This document shows, one piece after another, positions 1-9,049 of a DNA stretch of 51,396 bases. The stretch is from CAYTTA01 sp964440655 (GTDB lineage: Bacteria; Bacteroidota; Rhodothermia; Balneolales; Balneolaceae). Both the position numbers and the translations under genes were made by a program. Numbering within the stretch: position 1 is the stretch's first letter; each line of letters begins with the position of its first letter. The notes beneath the pieces are model-generated. The model made no database searches, was not told the origin of the DNA, and was given only the letters and a program-made list of their open reading frames with translations. The stretch covers positions 1 to 51,396 of the forward strand of contig CAYTTA010000011.1 of the NCBI GenBank assembly GCA_964440655.1. Reading direction: 5' to 3'.

Positions 1-106
1 CGGGGGTCCGATCCGTTCCATCGGGGAGCTGGAGCTGAACGGCCGCCGGCTGCTGCTCATCGCCCGCAACGGGGAGGGAGTCCAGATTCTGGAAAGGAAC
101 CGGTAA
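1..106 (+). CDS. C-terminal end of an unknown protein (partial, possible FG-GAP/VCBS-type)
   Basis: An open frame enters from the left edge and stops with TAA at 104-106. The 34 visible residues contain RLLLIARNGEGVQIL. That resembles the last blade of FG-GAP/VCBS (ASPIC/UnbV-like) beta-propeller proteins, where a strand is followed by a short 'ARN-x-G' turn. Too little is visible to be certain and the start lies outside the window. It converges with the acylase gene, whose stop codon lies 63 bp further right. Confidence 0.45.
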   Translation, partial: GGPIRSIGELELNGRRLLLIARNGEGVQILERNR

Positions 107-169
107 TCATCGGGTCCCCTTTCGTTGCTTCTGTTCGTTCAGCATCCCTGTATATCTGGAGCAGCTCCC

Positions 170-2518
170 TCAGCGACCGGGGCGAAGATCCAGCCGGTAG
201 AGAGCATGCTCTTCCACGGCTCCCTGTGAGTAGAGCAGGGGGAAGAAGGTTTCATTTCCCCAGAGATCAAGAAGATTACCATAGAAAGGACTGCCCGGCT
301 GCATCGACTGTCCCGGAGTGCTGGTTGCCCTGGAGTTGTCGAAATCGGCAAAGTCGATGATCTCCCTGAAGGTGGCACCGGTGGCGGCAATCGTATGACC
401 GCCTCCGGAACGTTCCACAGCCGGCAGGTCATAGGCGCGGACCAGCCAGTGAGGGAACTCACTCTGATGGATCCGTCCCCAGCGCCACTCGTCCCGATCC
501 TCTCCCAGGCGGCGTTCAAGTTCATCAACCGCCCCCTTCAGAGCCGCTTCGGAGGCTACCCGCTCCTCATGTGGTGTCGCCGCCCCATAGATCACTTCTT
601 CTCCCAGTCCCCTGCGCCAGTAGTAGTGAATCGCGGCACCGATACTCTCCTTGTCGTAAATCCCGTTCCAGCCTGCCAGCTCTCTGCGCGCCCACTCGAG
701 ATCGGGATTGTCCGAATGCCACCCCGTGACTCTTGCCCGGTCCTCTTCCAGCCAGGGATAGGTGTAATCGTGCAGCATCTGTTCGAACTTCTCCACGGTA
801 ACATCTTCAATGTCCCTGAACATCTGCTGGAGTCGCTCCCATCTCAGGAACGGGCCTCTTCGGAACATGATGGGGGGCCAATATCCATCGGGCTGGATGT
901 CGTGGTTGGCGGTACCGATCCATCCCCGTTGCGGGTTGATCTCATGGGGAAGAGTCATGTGATCGCGAAACCCTCTCCATTCATACTCTCCGGTTCCGGG
1001 AACCGGGAGGCGCCCGAACCATTTTCCATCCCGGTCCGGAGTGAGGGCGGCGGCCAGCCAGGAGATGTTCCCCTCGGTATCTCCGCAGATCATGTTCTCA
1101 CCGGGCGACTTGTACCAGGCGAGAGCCTCGATGAATTCCAGACAGTTTCGGGTCTCGGCCAGACGGAGAGCCCCCAGATAGCCTCCCGTTCCGGGCTCAC
1201 TGGCGGTGGAGCGGATGGACCAGGCGACATGATTCGTGGAATCCACATGAAATACCGGACCGTGGCGGCTGAAAAGATGGGTGACAACCCGAGGCTCCTC
1301 CCCTCGTACCGGAATGGTATCCTGAATGGCTGTAAGAGTGTACCATTCCCCGTTCCACAAGGCCTGGGTCGGATCATCCGGATGGAGCCGCTCCATATAG
1401 ACATCGGCCTGATCGGTACCGACAATGGTGAGTCCCCAGCCGACATGCCCGTTGTGACCGATCGCCACCCCCGGGATGGCCGGCTCGGTCGAACCGATCA
1501 CGCTGTAGCCGGGGGCATCCAGATGTATCAGATAGCGGAGCGAAGGGTTGGTTACACCCCGATGGGGGTCGTTGGCCAGAAGGACTTTTCCACTCTCCGT
1601 CAAGTCGCCACTCACCACCCAGTTGTTGCTGCCGGGGGAGTTCTCCCTCGCACCCCCATTGACCGAGGCGATCGCATCCTGCAATTTCTGATACTCCGGG
1701 AGAAGGGGAGGTTTCGGAAATCCACCCTGGAAATGGCTGAGCGCCCGGATCACCTCCTCCGTGACGAGAGAGTAGTCCACCCCTTCGGGGATCTTGAGAT
1801 CGATCCAGTTCCGGTAGCCCCGTCCCTGTCTCCTGTTTACCTCCTCCACTCCCTCCCGGGCGATCCGGCGGGCGAGCAGAAGCTCGGCCCGGGCATCTCC
1901 GATCGGAAGTGCCGTCGCCACCCTTCCGGTGGAGGCGTACGGAGTCCAGGGGAGTGGTTTCAGACCGGTGAGCCGGTACTCGACCGGAAGACGGTCACCG
2001 ATCTGTTCGATCCAGGCGTTGACCCCGTCGGAAAAAGCTTCGAAGATCATCTTCCCGTCCGGATGATAACTCTTCCACTCTTCAGCCCAATCCCCTCTGT
2101 AGAGAAGCAGCCTGGCCAGCCGGTCATGCTCGAACATTTCAGGTCCGATGATTTCCGCCAGGCGCCCTTCATTCACTCTGCGCCACATATCCATCTGCCA
2201 CAATCGGTCCTGCGCCTGTACAAAACCCTGTGCGAAGAAGAGATCCCTCCGGTTGCGGGCGTAGATGTGAGGTATCCCCCACTCATCCCGCAGCACCCGG
2301 ACCGGAGCGGTCAGTCCGGGCAGAACCATCTCCCCTTCGATCTGTGCCAGCGAGTGCCGGGCCATCTCCTCAAAGAGTCGGGTCTCATCCGTCCGGCCGG
2401 TACCGCAGGCAGAGAAGATCAGCGGAAAAAAGAGAAGCAGTCCGCACAACATCAGAGATGGAAACGGATAACCTCTCCCTGCAGAGGCAGGAAACCATTT
2501 ATTGATTGGGCCCATCAT
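170..2518 (-). CDS. Penicillin acylase family lipoprotein (Ntn hydrolase)
   Basis: 782 residues, the usual size for penicillin/acyl-homoserine-lactone/cephalosporin acylases (peptidase S45). These are made as a precursor and self-cleaved to expose an N-terminal nucleophile. The predicted new N-terminus is Ser297 in GSNNW, the family's alpha/beta junction motif. HNGHVGWGLT and TDQADVY downstream match the conserved beta-chain core. A hydrophobic segment at about 21-35 ends in a lipobox with Cys38 (LIFSAC), so the protein is probably a lipoprotein facing the periplasm or cell surface. The family cleaves amide bonds of acylated substrates; the actual substrate (N-acyl amino acid, AHL or other) cannot be read from sequence. 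It stands alone, 138 bp upstream (in its own direction) of nothing obvious, and its promoter side faces the end of the barrel gene. Confidence 0.9.
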   Translation of the reverse strand: MMGPINKWFPASAGRGYPFPSLMLCGLLLFFPLIFSACGTGRTDETRLFEEMARHSLAQIEGEMVLPGLTAPVRVLRDEWGIPHIYARNRRDLFFAQGFVQAQDRLWQMDMWRRVNEGRLAEIIGPEMFEHDRLARLLLYRGDWAEEWKSYHPDGKMIFEAFSDGVNAWIEQIGDRLPVEYRLTGLKPLPWTPYASTGRVATALPIGDARAELLLARRIAREGVEEVNRRQGRGYRNWIDLKIPEGVDYSLVTEEVIRALSHFQGGFPKPPLLPEYQKLQDAIASVNGGARENSPGSNNWVVSGDLTESGKVLLANDPHRGVTNPSLRYLIHLDAPGYSVIGSTEPAIPGVAIGHNGHVGWGLTIVGTDQADVYMERLHPDDPTQALWNGEWYTLTAIQDTIPVRGEEPRVVTHLFSRHGPVFHVDSTNHVAWSIRSTASEPGTGGYLGALRLAETRNCLEFIEALAWYKSPGENMICGDTEGNISWLAAALTPDRDGKWFGRLPVPGTGEYEWRGFRDHMTLPHEINPQRGWIGTANHDIQPDGYWPPIMFRRGPFLRWERLQQMFRDIEDVTVEKFEQMLHDYTYPWLEEDRARVTGWHSDNPDLEWARRELAGWNGIYDKESIGAAIHYYWRRGLGEEVIYGAATPHEERVASEAALKGAVDELERRLGEDRDEWRWGRIHQSEFPHWLVRAYDLPAVERSGGGHTIAATGATFREIIDFADFDNSRATSTPGQSMQPGSPFYGNLLDLWGNETFFPLLYSQGAVEEHALYRLDLRPGR

Positions 2519-2607
2519 CTTGTTCCTCCGGAAGTTAAATCAATGGTGGCTCTCGCATTATAAGAAATGTGGAACGCAAGTAAATGGTCCCGGGACAGAA
2601 AAGGGGA

Positions 2608-2673
2608 GGGAATCAGAAAGAGCACCCAAGGGAGCCAGAAAAATCAACGGTGGGAGTCAGAAAGACCAGCGGA
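2608..2673. repeat. 22-bp tandem repeat, three copies
   Basis: Copies begin at 2608, 2630 and 2652 with a constant 22-bp period. Each starts GGGARYCAGAAARA (2608-2621, 2630-2643, 2652-2665), followed by a more variable 8-bp tail. A fourth degenerate start, GGGAGGC, lies at 2674. The last copy runs into the stop codon of the outer-membrane barrel gene (2657-2659). Confidence 0.75.
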
Positions 2674-3886
2674 GGGAGGCGGCCATCACATGCCCCGCTC
2701 CGGCAAAAACCGAATTCTCCTCACCCCTGAAGAGCTGTGCGATCAGGTTGAGGTCCAGATCCTGGAGGATCGACCAGGTGAGGGAGGGGGAGATGAAAAG
2801 GGAGTGCTCGTCCGGGTACCAGATGGTGGCCAGGCTTCCGTTCACGATGGGCGAGAAGGGGTAGCTTGCCTGGGCTGTGAACTGATATCTGGAGAAAGTG
2901 GGGTTGTCGGACGACAGGATCTCCCCTGTGAGAAGAAAACGGTTCCTGCCACCTGAAAGATTGTAGACCCCTTCCACAGTCAAAAAGAGGGAGTTGGAGA
3001 ACATGTGATCGGCCGAAATGGCGGTAATCAGGTTGTTCCCCCTTCCCGGTCGGTCCCGGAGCTCCACAAATCCCATCACCTCTCCCTTGAAACCGGTCTG
3101 ACCGATACTCCCCGCCCATCCACCTCCGGCGGCGATCATTTCGCGGTAGAGTCCGCCGATAAGCTGGATATCGTATCCGTTCCGGTTGAAACCGTAGAGC
3201 AGGGCGGCGGTGCTGTTGCGGGAATCCCGGGAAGGGCTGACCGCCACCTCCCACCTCGACAGGGTCCCGGTGAAGTGACGGATCCGGATCGCATCGGAAC
3301 CGGGCCGTTCCGGGTAGTCGAAATCGTAGAAGGAGTAGATGTTGAAGAGATCATTCGGATTGGTCACCGTGTTGATTCCCCAGTTGATCCGTTGCCGTCC
3401 GATCTGAACGGACCAGTCGGAACTGTTCCACTCGGCATACAGACGGTCGGGGATCGTGTGCAGAATCCAGCGCTCCCGTTCGGCAATGAGCCAGGAGAGA
3501 TCGGCCCACCCGTCGTCCCGGTCAATCGCATCGGCATAGAACGGGATCTCCTGGACCAGATCACCTGCAAACAGGCGGGTTCGCAATGAGCCGTGAAAGG
3601 CCATTCTGGAGGAGAGGTCCCACCGGAGATTGAACCGGTTCTGCACCCTGTATTCCAGAAAGGAGTCCCCGCGGATGGGTGGCGGAAAGTCGGCCTTCAT
3701 CCAGACCGGCATTCCCTGAACATATCCGCCGATCTGAAGGGGATCGCCCTGGGCACAGGCATCCCGGGATGGCAACAGAGAGAGCTGCAGAATCAGAAGA
3801 AGCAGAGCAGGGGCCTGGAGCAGCCGGAGAGAGACAAGCCGGCTGTCCGGCCCTGAACTCATCATCTTTCGGATGGGCCGGTTCAT
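2657..3886 (-). CDS. Outer-membrane beta-barrel protein of the LolA-like/ABC block
   Basis: 409 residues. An N-terminal signal sequence is likely (hydrophobic LLLLILQLSLL, then an Ala-rich cut near ACAQG). The rest is alternating amphipathic strands, and the protein ends in Phe (RWSF), the usual barrel-insertion signal of outer-membrane proteins. The motif GRQRINWGINTVTNPND resembles DUF1302-type or alginate-export-type barrels. It is the last gene of the minus-strand block: its ATG overlaps the stop of the ABC ATPase gene by 4 bp (3883-3886), indicating translational coupling. By context it is the outer-membrane partner of the transporter. Its substrate is unknown and the exact family assignment is uncertain. 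Confidence 0.75.
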   Translation of the reverse strand: MNRPIRKMMSSGPDSRLVSLRLLQAPALLLLILQLSLLPSRDACAQGDPLQIGGYVQGMPVWMKADFPPPIRGDSFLEYRVQNRFNLRWDLSSRMAFHGSLRTRLFAGDLVQEIPFYADAIDRDDGWADLSWLIAERERWILHTIPDRLYAEWNSSDWSVQIGRQRINWGINTVTNPNDLFNIYSFYDFDYPERPGSDAIRIRHFTGTLSRWEVAVSPSRDSRNSTAALLYGFNRNGYDIQLIGGLYREMIAAGGGWAGSIGQTGFKGEVMGFVELRDRPGRGNNLITAISADHMFSNSLFLTVEGVYNLSGGRNRFLLTGEILSSDNPTFSRYQFTAQASYPFSPIVNGSLATIWYPDEHSLFISPSLTWSILQDLDLNLIAQLFRGEENSVFAGAGHVMAASLRWSF

Positions 3887-4587
3887 TTTTCGGTCTCCGC
3901 CTTCAACATTTTCTCATCCCGGGCAATCCGTCCATCCTCCATGGTGATCACCCGGCGGGCCCGGTCGATCACCCGCTGATCGTGGGTGGAGAAGATGAAT
4001 GTGATGTTCTGGTCTCGGTTCATCTTCTCCATGATCCGGAGCAGGTTCATCGCCGATTCCCCGTCCAGGTTGGCGGTCGGCTCATCGGCCAGGATGAACT
4101 TTGGTTCCGTGGCAAGCGCACGCGCAACGGCCACCCGCTGCTGCTGTCCGCCCGACAGCTGGCCGGGCCGTGCATCGAGCCGGTCGCCTAGTCCCACACG
4201 GGTGAGGAGATCCCGTGCCCGTTCCTCCATCTCCTGGCGGCTCCGTTTCTGCAGGAGCATGGTGAAGGCGACATTCTCCATGGCGGAGAGTACCGGAATG
4301 AGGTTGTAGGACTGGAAGACGAAACCGATGTTCCGCAGGCGGAAATCGATGAGCCGGCTCTCCGGCAGACGGGTGATGTCCACGCCGTCGATGATGACGC
4401 GGCCGGATGTGGGTTTGTCGAGCCCGCCGATCATGTTGAGAAGGGTTGTTTTTCCTGATCCGGATGGTCCCCGGATCGTGGTGAACTCCCCCTCTGCAAA
4501 CTGCAGATTGACATCCCTGAGGGCATGGACCGGAATGGTTTCGGGATTGTAGACCCGTGTAAGATTTTCGGTAGTGATGATCGGCAT
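3883..4587 (-). CDS. ABC transporter ATP-binding protein, LolD/MacB type
   Basis: 234 residues, with every ABC ATPase element visible: Walker A GPSGSGKTT, Q-loop (FVFQSYNLIP), signature LSGGQQQR, Walker B FILADEPTANLD and the switch His in STHD. The LDKPTSG and ADEPTANLD wording places it in the LolD/MacB/FtsE subfamily, which powers mechanotransmission through FtsX-type permeases rather than passing substrate through the membrane. It follows two FtsX-type permease genes (48 bp gap to the nearer) and overlaps the barrel gene by 4 bp, so it is the motor of this envelope machine. Confidence 0.93.
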   Translation of the reverse strand: MPIITTENLTRVYNPETIPVHALRDVNLQFAEGEFTTIRGPSGSGKTTLLNMIGGLDKPTSGRVIIDGVDITRLPESRLIDFRLRNIGFVFQSYNLIPVLSAMENVAFTMLLQKRSRQEMEERARDLLTRVGLGDRLDARPGQLSGGQQQRVAVARALATEPKFILADEPTANLDGESAMNLLRIMEKMNRDQNITFIFSTHDQRVIDRARRVITMEDGRIARDEKMLKAETEK

Positions 4588-4635
4588 TGTACTTACTGAT
4601 TACGTTAATCTCTCCTTCAGCGTTTGTTTCTTCCG

Positions 4636-5850
4636 TCACCCTCTCATCGCGGCAACCGGCTGAAGACGGATGGCACGCAGGGCCGGGTAGACCGAAGCCA
4701 GGATGGCCACCAGCGCAACAAGCATAATAATCCCTATCAGCTCCTCCACTCCGATCTCCGGGTAGACAACCGGATCATACCCGAACTCCATGAGCCCCTC
4801 TCCGAATGCGGTCAGGTCGAGGCCCTTCCGGTGAAGTGCCTGGACGGAAAACCAGGAGAGGAGCAGTCCGGCAAAGGTGCCGGTCAGGGTGATCAGCAGC
4901 GACTCGAGCGTGATCATGGCGAAAATCCGGACCTTGTTCATTCCGATCGCCATAAGCATTCCCAGTTCCCGGATCCGCTCAAAAATCGCCATCAGCATGG
5001 TGTTGAGGATTCCGAAGGCCAGAGCCAGCAGGATGACAATCATCAGGTAGTAGGTTGTCTGATTCCCGATCTCCGAGTAGATCCTCAGTTCGGGGGAGAG
5101 TGCGTGCCAGGGCAGGGATTCCGCTTCCGGAAATTGTGCGGAAAGATCGGCGGCCAGCGGGTCTGTCTGCTCCTCTTCCAGGGTCCGGACGGCGATTTCG
5201 TGAAGGACCGGTGAATCGGGCGACAGAAGGCCGCTTAGTTCCGGCAGCCTGGTGTAGACCACCCGCTCTGCCATGGGTGAGGCGGTGGTATAGATTCCGG
5301 TGATGAGAAAGGCGGCGGAGGTGAGTTCCCCCTGAAGATCCTGAAAGGTGAGTACGACGCGTGTACCCACCCCCACCCTGAGCCTGTCGGCCAGTTTTCG
5401 GCCGATAAGGAGCGGGTTGATCGCCTCTCCACCGAAATACTCTCCATTGGAGATCAGGGACCCTATTCCCGTGGTGAGATTCTCCCTTTCGGGATCCACA
5501 CCCCGGATCTCGACGCCGGCTGTGGTGACCGGCGACTGGATCATGCCGTCGGTGATAACCCGTTCGCTATAGATCTCAACCCTCGGATCGGTTTCCAGAA
5601 GCCGGAGGATCCGGTCGGAATCGGGGATGGCGAGTTCGGGCAGCCGTTCGCTCCGGAACTCCGGATGATGGATCTGAATGTGGGAGATCTCCTCGATAAG
5701 CCGGTCCATCCGCTGTTTGACAAAACCGTTGGTGATGGCGGCCACAGTGACGCCCGCCCAGATCCCCGCCATGATGGCGGCAAGCAGAACCCCGCTTCGA
5801 CCGGGATGGCGCCAGATGTTTCGCCAGGCTATTTTGAGAAGTACGCTCAT
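4636..5850 (-). CDS. FtsX/LolE-type ABC permease (second of a pair)
   Basis: 404 residues with MacB/LolCE topology. One membrane helix near residues 20-42 (after AWRNIWRHPGRS) is followed by a large periplasmic core (about 45-265) and three C-terminal helices. RIRELGMLMAIGM is the conserved cytoplasmic coupling region of FtsX permeases, and the end (PALRAIRLQPVAAMRG) is typical of the family. The paired permease upstream is similar but not identical, so the transporter is probably a heterodimer like LolC/LolE. A 128-bp gap separates the two permease genes. Confidence 0.9.
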   Translation of the reverse strand: MSVLLKIAWRNIWRHPGRSGVLLAAIMAGIWAGVTVAAITNGFVKQRMDRLIEEISHIQIHHPEFRSERLPELAIPDSDRILRLLETDPRVEIYSERVITDGMIQSPVTTAGVEIRGVDPERENLTTGIGSLISNGEYFGGEAINPLLIGRKLADRLRVGVGTRVVLTFQDLQGELTSAAFLITGIYTTASPMAERVVYTRLPELSGLLSPDSPVLHEIAVRTLEEEQTDPLAADLSAQFPEAESLPWHALSPELRIYSEIGNQTTYYLMIVILLALAFGILNTMLMAIFERIRELGMLMAIGMNKVRIFAMITLESLLITLTGTFAGLLLSWFSVQALHRKGLDLTAFGEGLMEFGYDPVVYPEIGVEELIGIIMLVALVAILASVYPALRAIRLQPVAAMRG

Positions 5851-5978
5851 GGCATGTTCAACTTTCTGCAGGATAGTTACGGTTCAAGCCCCTGCTGTTT
5901 ATTCCCCTTCTGTTCAATCTCCGCTGTAAAGTCCGGATGGATGGGTAATGCCGGTCGTCCGGTTGATCATCTGCACGT

Positions 5979-7205
5979 TCATACCGCCTGCCTCGATGCT
6001 TCCAGAATATTGAGTGAACGGACCTTCAGGACCGGATAGATCGAAATAAGAAGAGAGAGCAGAAAGATGACGGCGGCCTGTGCCAGAAACATCTCCGGAA
6101 AGAGGGCGAAAGGGAGAATCGGTTCGAAACCCATCTCCAGCATGATATCCTGCAAGTCCCCGCCCAGCCGGATCGGGTTGTGATGGAACCAGAGGAGGAT
6201 GGGGAAACCGATCAGGCACCCTGCCATGACCCCGAGCAGGCTGATCATCAGGGTTTCCATGAAGATCACCCCGCTCAGTTGCAGCCGTTTCATGCCGATG
6301 GAGAGAAGCAGGCCGAACTCCCGGAGCCGCTCCAGGGTCATGGTCAGGATGGTCCCGAAAAGACCGAATCCGATCACCACATAGAGTATTCCCATCATGA
6401 GATATTGCTGGATCCGGTCAAACTGGATCCCCTGGAGAAGTTCCGGCATGAGCTCCTCCCAGGTGTAGACCGTGAGTCCGTCCCCGGCTACGTTCCGCAG
6501 CGCTTCGGCCACCTCCGGCACCTCCCGCAGACCGGATGGCGTGATCAGCAGGTGGGAGACAAATCCCTCTGCCGAGAGCAGCCACTGTGCGGCCGGCAGC
6601 GGCAGATAGACGATCTGGTTGTCCACTTCCGGGAGGGGATGCCGTATCAATCCGGTAATGGGAAACAGAGCGGCGGCGGTCATGCCGAACCGGCCCTGGC
6701 CCAGCAGAACCAGGGTGTCACCGACCGCGACATTCAGCCGCCGTGCCAGACCCTCACCCAGAACCGCGGCATCCTCATCCGGCTCGAAAAAACGTCCCCA
6801 CTCCAGACGATCGGCAAGGCGGTTCAGCTGCTGCTCCCGATCCAGATCAATTCCCAGCACCATTGTTCCCCGGGTCTGCTCCGGTCCGGCGGCCAGCATG
6901 AATGTCTCGATCCGGGGAGCGATGCTCTCGATATCCGGATAGGCTGTCTCCACCGTTGCGCCGAATTCTTCATCGAAACGGAAGGTGTTGTCCAGGGAGG
7001 GCTCATCCTCGTAGAGTGGATCCCGGATCTGCAGGTAACCGGTATGGAACCGCGCGGTCACATCGATCATGTGATCATAAGATCCCTCGGAGAGGGAGAC
7101 CAGAAAGAGAGAGAGAACCACCGCAAAGAGGATGGAGGTCACGCTGATGAGCGTGCGCCGGTAGTTTCTCCAGATATTGCGCCAGGCCAGTTTCAGATAG
7201 AGCAT
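5979..7205 (-). CDS. FtsX/LolC-type ABC permease (first of a pair)
   Basis: 408 residues. It opens with LAWRNIWRNYRRTL and a membrane helix (about 19-38), followed by a periplasmic domain and three C-terminal helices. LREFGLLLSIGMKR is the FtsX coupling motif and the C-terminus reads LKVRSLNILEASRQ. It is paired with the permease at 4636-5850 and the ATPase at 3883-4587. The LolA-like protein is encoded 122 bp upstream on the same strand. No HlyD-type adaptor is present, which argues against a MacAB-TolC efflux pump and for LolCDE-like extraction from the inner membrane. Confidence 0.9.
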   Translation of the reverse strand: MLYLKLAWRNIWRNYRRTLISVTSILFAVVLSLFLVSLSEGSYDHMIDVTARFHTGYLQIRDPLYEDEPSLDNTFRFDEEFGATVETAYPDIESIAPRIETFMLAAGPEQTRGTMVLGIDLDREQQLNRLADRLEWGRFFEPDEDAAVLGEGLARRLNVAVGDTLVLLGQGRFGMTAAALFPITGLIRHPLPEVDNQIVYLPLPAAQWLLSAEGFVSHLLITPSGLREVPEVAEALRNVAGDGLTVYTWEELMPELLQGIQFDRIQQYLMMGILYVVIGFGLFGTILTMTLERLREFGLLLSIGMKRLQLSGVIFMETLMISLLGVMAGCLIGFPILLWFHHNPIRLGGDLQDIMLEMGFEPILPFALFPEMFLAQAAVIFLLSLLISIYPVLKVRSLNILEASRQAV

Positions 7206-7327
7206 AGAGGATTCGTATACCTGTCTTTCGATCTGCCAGTGGCTGCAGGGCAGCTGTGCCTGCAGCAGCCGGTGTCTCTACATCTCAGCCGTTGCCTGCA
7301 GATGAGCCAATCCTGCCAAATGGATCC

Positions 7328-8167
7328 TCACCGGACCCTTCTCATGTTCTGTTGGGTAAAGAATGATTCATCCAGATCGGGATTGAACTGCAGCTCGTGG
7401 TAGATCATCTCGGTGCGTCGCCCCTCCTCATTGGCCGGTATGAGGATCATGCGGGTCGGAATCTCCCTCCCGCCCAGCTCGCGGATCTCCTCAAAGAGCA
7501 TTTCATTGGCAAGCTCGCCCTGCTGATCGTAATTCTCCACACGCAACTGTATGTACTCCTGCCGGTCCACCCAGGCCAGTACCTTCCCCCATACGACGGG
7601 CACCCCCGGTTTGGGGATCAGTTCGAGGACCCAGCAGGGCCGCCCCTCCAGGGTCTCTTCGCGAAGAATACGGTGTTCAAAATCCTCCACCACCGAGCTC
7701 TCACGGACCAGATCATCATTGGTGAAGTCGGATCCCATCCAGGACTGGGACATCATGGAGGGGGGCATCTTGATGGTCCGGTCGATCGTCGGCACATAGT
7801 TCCAGATCTCGTTCTCCCTTTTCAGGAAGGCTGTTCCCCGGTCCCTGGCCGGTGCAGTGATCAGAATCAGGGAGTACTCCTCACCCAGAGCCCAGGAGCG
7901 CATCCGGATCTCCCGCTCGTAACGGGGCCGGACAATCCGCATCGTCATCTCCCCGTAACTCGATTCTCCCCTCATCCTGTCGACCATCCTCTCGAGAATC
8001 TCGGTCGCACTCTGGGCGGCCACCCTCTCCGGCAGGAGAATTCCGGAAGTGAACAATCCGGTCATGGAGAGAAGAGAGATGATGAGCCAATGCGGAAAGG
8101 GGGGCAGAAGGCGCCGGGAGACGAAACATTCGGATTCGCGAGAAGAGGAGCAGGGGCGGGTGGTCAT
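7328..8167 (-). CDS. LolA-like outer-membrane lipoprotein-sorting family protein
   Basis: 279 residues from the chosen ATG (8165-8167). The frame stays open to 8320, but the extra 51 residues look like untranslated leader. The start choice is uncertain because no clear Shine-Dalgarno precedes it. A signal-like hydrophobic stretch (WLIISLLSMTGLFTSGILL) precedes AAQSATEILERMVDRMRG, the usual beginning of PF17131-type LolA-like domains. YVPTIDRTIKMPPSMM and MGSDFTNDDL are characteristic of this family. Canonical LolA carries lipoproteins across the periplasm; what this branch carries is not established. As first gene of the block with two FtsX permeases, an ATPase and a barrel, it is the likely periplasmic shuttle. 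Confidence 0.88.
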   Translation of the reverse strand: MTTRPCSSSRESECFVSRRLLPPFPHWLIISLLSMTGLFTSGILLPERVAAQSATEILERMVDRMRGESSYGEMTMRIVRPRYEREIRMRSWALGEEYSLILITAPARDRGTAFLKRENEIWNYVPTIDRTIKMPPSMMSQSWMGSDFTNDDLVRESSVVEDFEHRILREETLEGRPCWVLELIPKPGVPVVWGKVLAWVDRQEYIQLRVENYDQQGELANEMLFEEIRELGGREIPTRMILIPANEEGRRTEMIYHELQFNPDLDESFFTQQNMRRVR

Positions 8168-8334
8168 GAAGTGGAATGTTTTGAAGAGGTTGCGCTTATA
8201 CAAGGTATCAAATTGCGGGAGAAAATGAAGGGGTCTTGAAATGTCGGGCCGGTCGTGAGGGGTTGATGGTGGAAACGAAAAGCACCTATGGTACGTTAGT
8301 GGTAAGACGATGTGAATCAAAATGAATCAGCATT
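8168..8334. promoter_or_regulatory. Divergent intergenic region, LolA-like / dps
   Basis: These 167 bp separate two divergently transcribed genes and must hold both promoters unless the LolA-like gene starts further upstream. The part near dps is AT-rich (around 8280-8334). I could not assign a convincing -33/-7 pair or an operator. Confidence 0.35.
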
Positions 8335-8829
8335 ATGGACACCAAAAATCTTATCGGTCTGGACAGGGACAAATCGAGCCGTCTGGGGGAAAAACTGAAC
8401 CGGTTGCTGGCCAACTACTCGATCTTCTATCAGAATACACGCGGTTACCACTGGAACATTCAGGGTGACAGGTTTTTTGAACTTCATGAGAAATTCGAAG
8501 AGCTCTACAACGATCTGCAGGAGAAGATTGATGAGGTGGCAGAACGGATCCTGACCCTTGGCGGGGTACCCGCCCATCGCTACAGCGTCTATCTGGAGAA
8601 CGCTTCCATTGAAGAGAGTGAAAGGGTCACGAGTGGCATGGATGCGGTCCAGGAAGTCCTCGATGCGTTCCGCGTGATCCTGCCGCTACAGCGTGAAATT
8701 ATCCGTCTGGCCGATGATGCGGGAGATGAGGGTACCCAGGCCCTGATCAGTGATTATCTCCATGAACAGGAGAAACTGGTCTGGATGTACTCGGCTTATA
8801 TAGCGGACCGGGTAGGCGTCTCTGCCTGA
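8335..8829 (+). CDS. dps: Dps family ferritin-like DNA-protection/iron-storage protein
   Basis: 164 residues, the usual Dps length. The intersubunit ferroxidase ligands are visible: His39 (GYHWN), His51 (FELHEKFEE), Asp66 and Glu70 (KIDEVAERI), with the conserved DxxxE spacing. Dps forms a 12-mer that oxidises Fe(II), using H2O2, and stores the mineral while shielding DNA. Conserved Dps signatures include YHWNIQG and AERILTLGGVP. There is no long basic N-terminal tail, so direct DNA binding is not obvious. It is a single-gene unit divergent from the LolA-like gene. Confidence 0.95.
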   Translation: MDTKNLIGLDRDKSSRLGEKLNRLLANYSIFYQNTRGYHWNIQGDRFFELHEKFEELYNDLQEKIDEVAERILTLGGVPAHRYSVYLENASIEESERVTSGMDAVQEVLDAFRVILPLQREIIRLADDAGDEGTQALISDYLHEQEKLVWMYSAYIADRVGVSA

Positions 8830-8940
8830 CAGAGCTTACTGTCAGAACCTGACCTATATGGTTCCGTGAAGAGTGTGCCAGCCGCACGCGTGCCTGGGCG
8901 CATTGGGCGCAGGGATGCGTTGCGGGGTTCTGAGGTTTGG

Positions 8941-8976
8941 AACGGATCGGGGAGAGGGAACGGATCGGGGAGAGGG
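8941..8976. repeat. Perfect 18-bp tandem duplication
   Basis: Two identical copies of AACGGATCGGGGAGAGGG lie at 8941-8958 and 8959-8976. They sit in the 220-bp gap between dps and the DUF2231 gene. The next bases (AACGCTTCGG) begin a third copy that diverges. Confidence 0.9.
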
Positions 8977-9049
8977 AACGCTTCGGTTGTAACCAATGGC
9001 CGGAAGATCGATCCAATCAGAAAGCGCAAGCACATTCACCGAGGAGATC

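Noticed and set aside
395..2563. 722-codon open frame on the plus strand
   Set aside because: It lies opposite the penicillin acylase gene, whose family motifs are clear; the plus-strand product is Pro/Arg/Gly-rich without any domain. Long antisense frames are common in GC-rich DNA.
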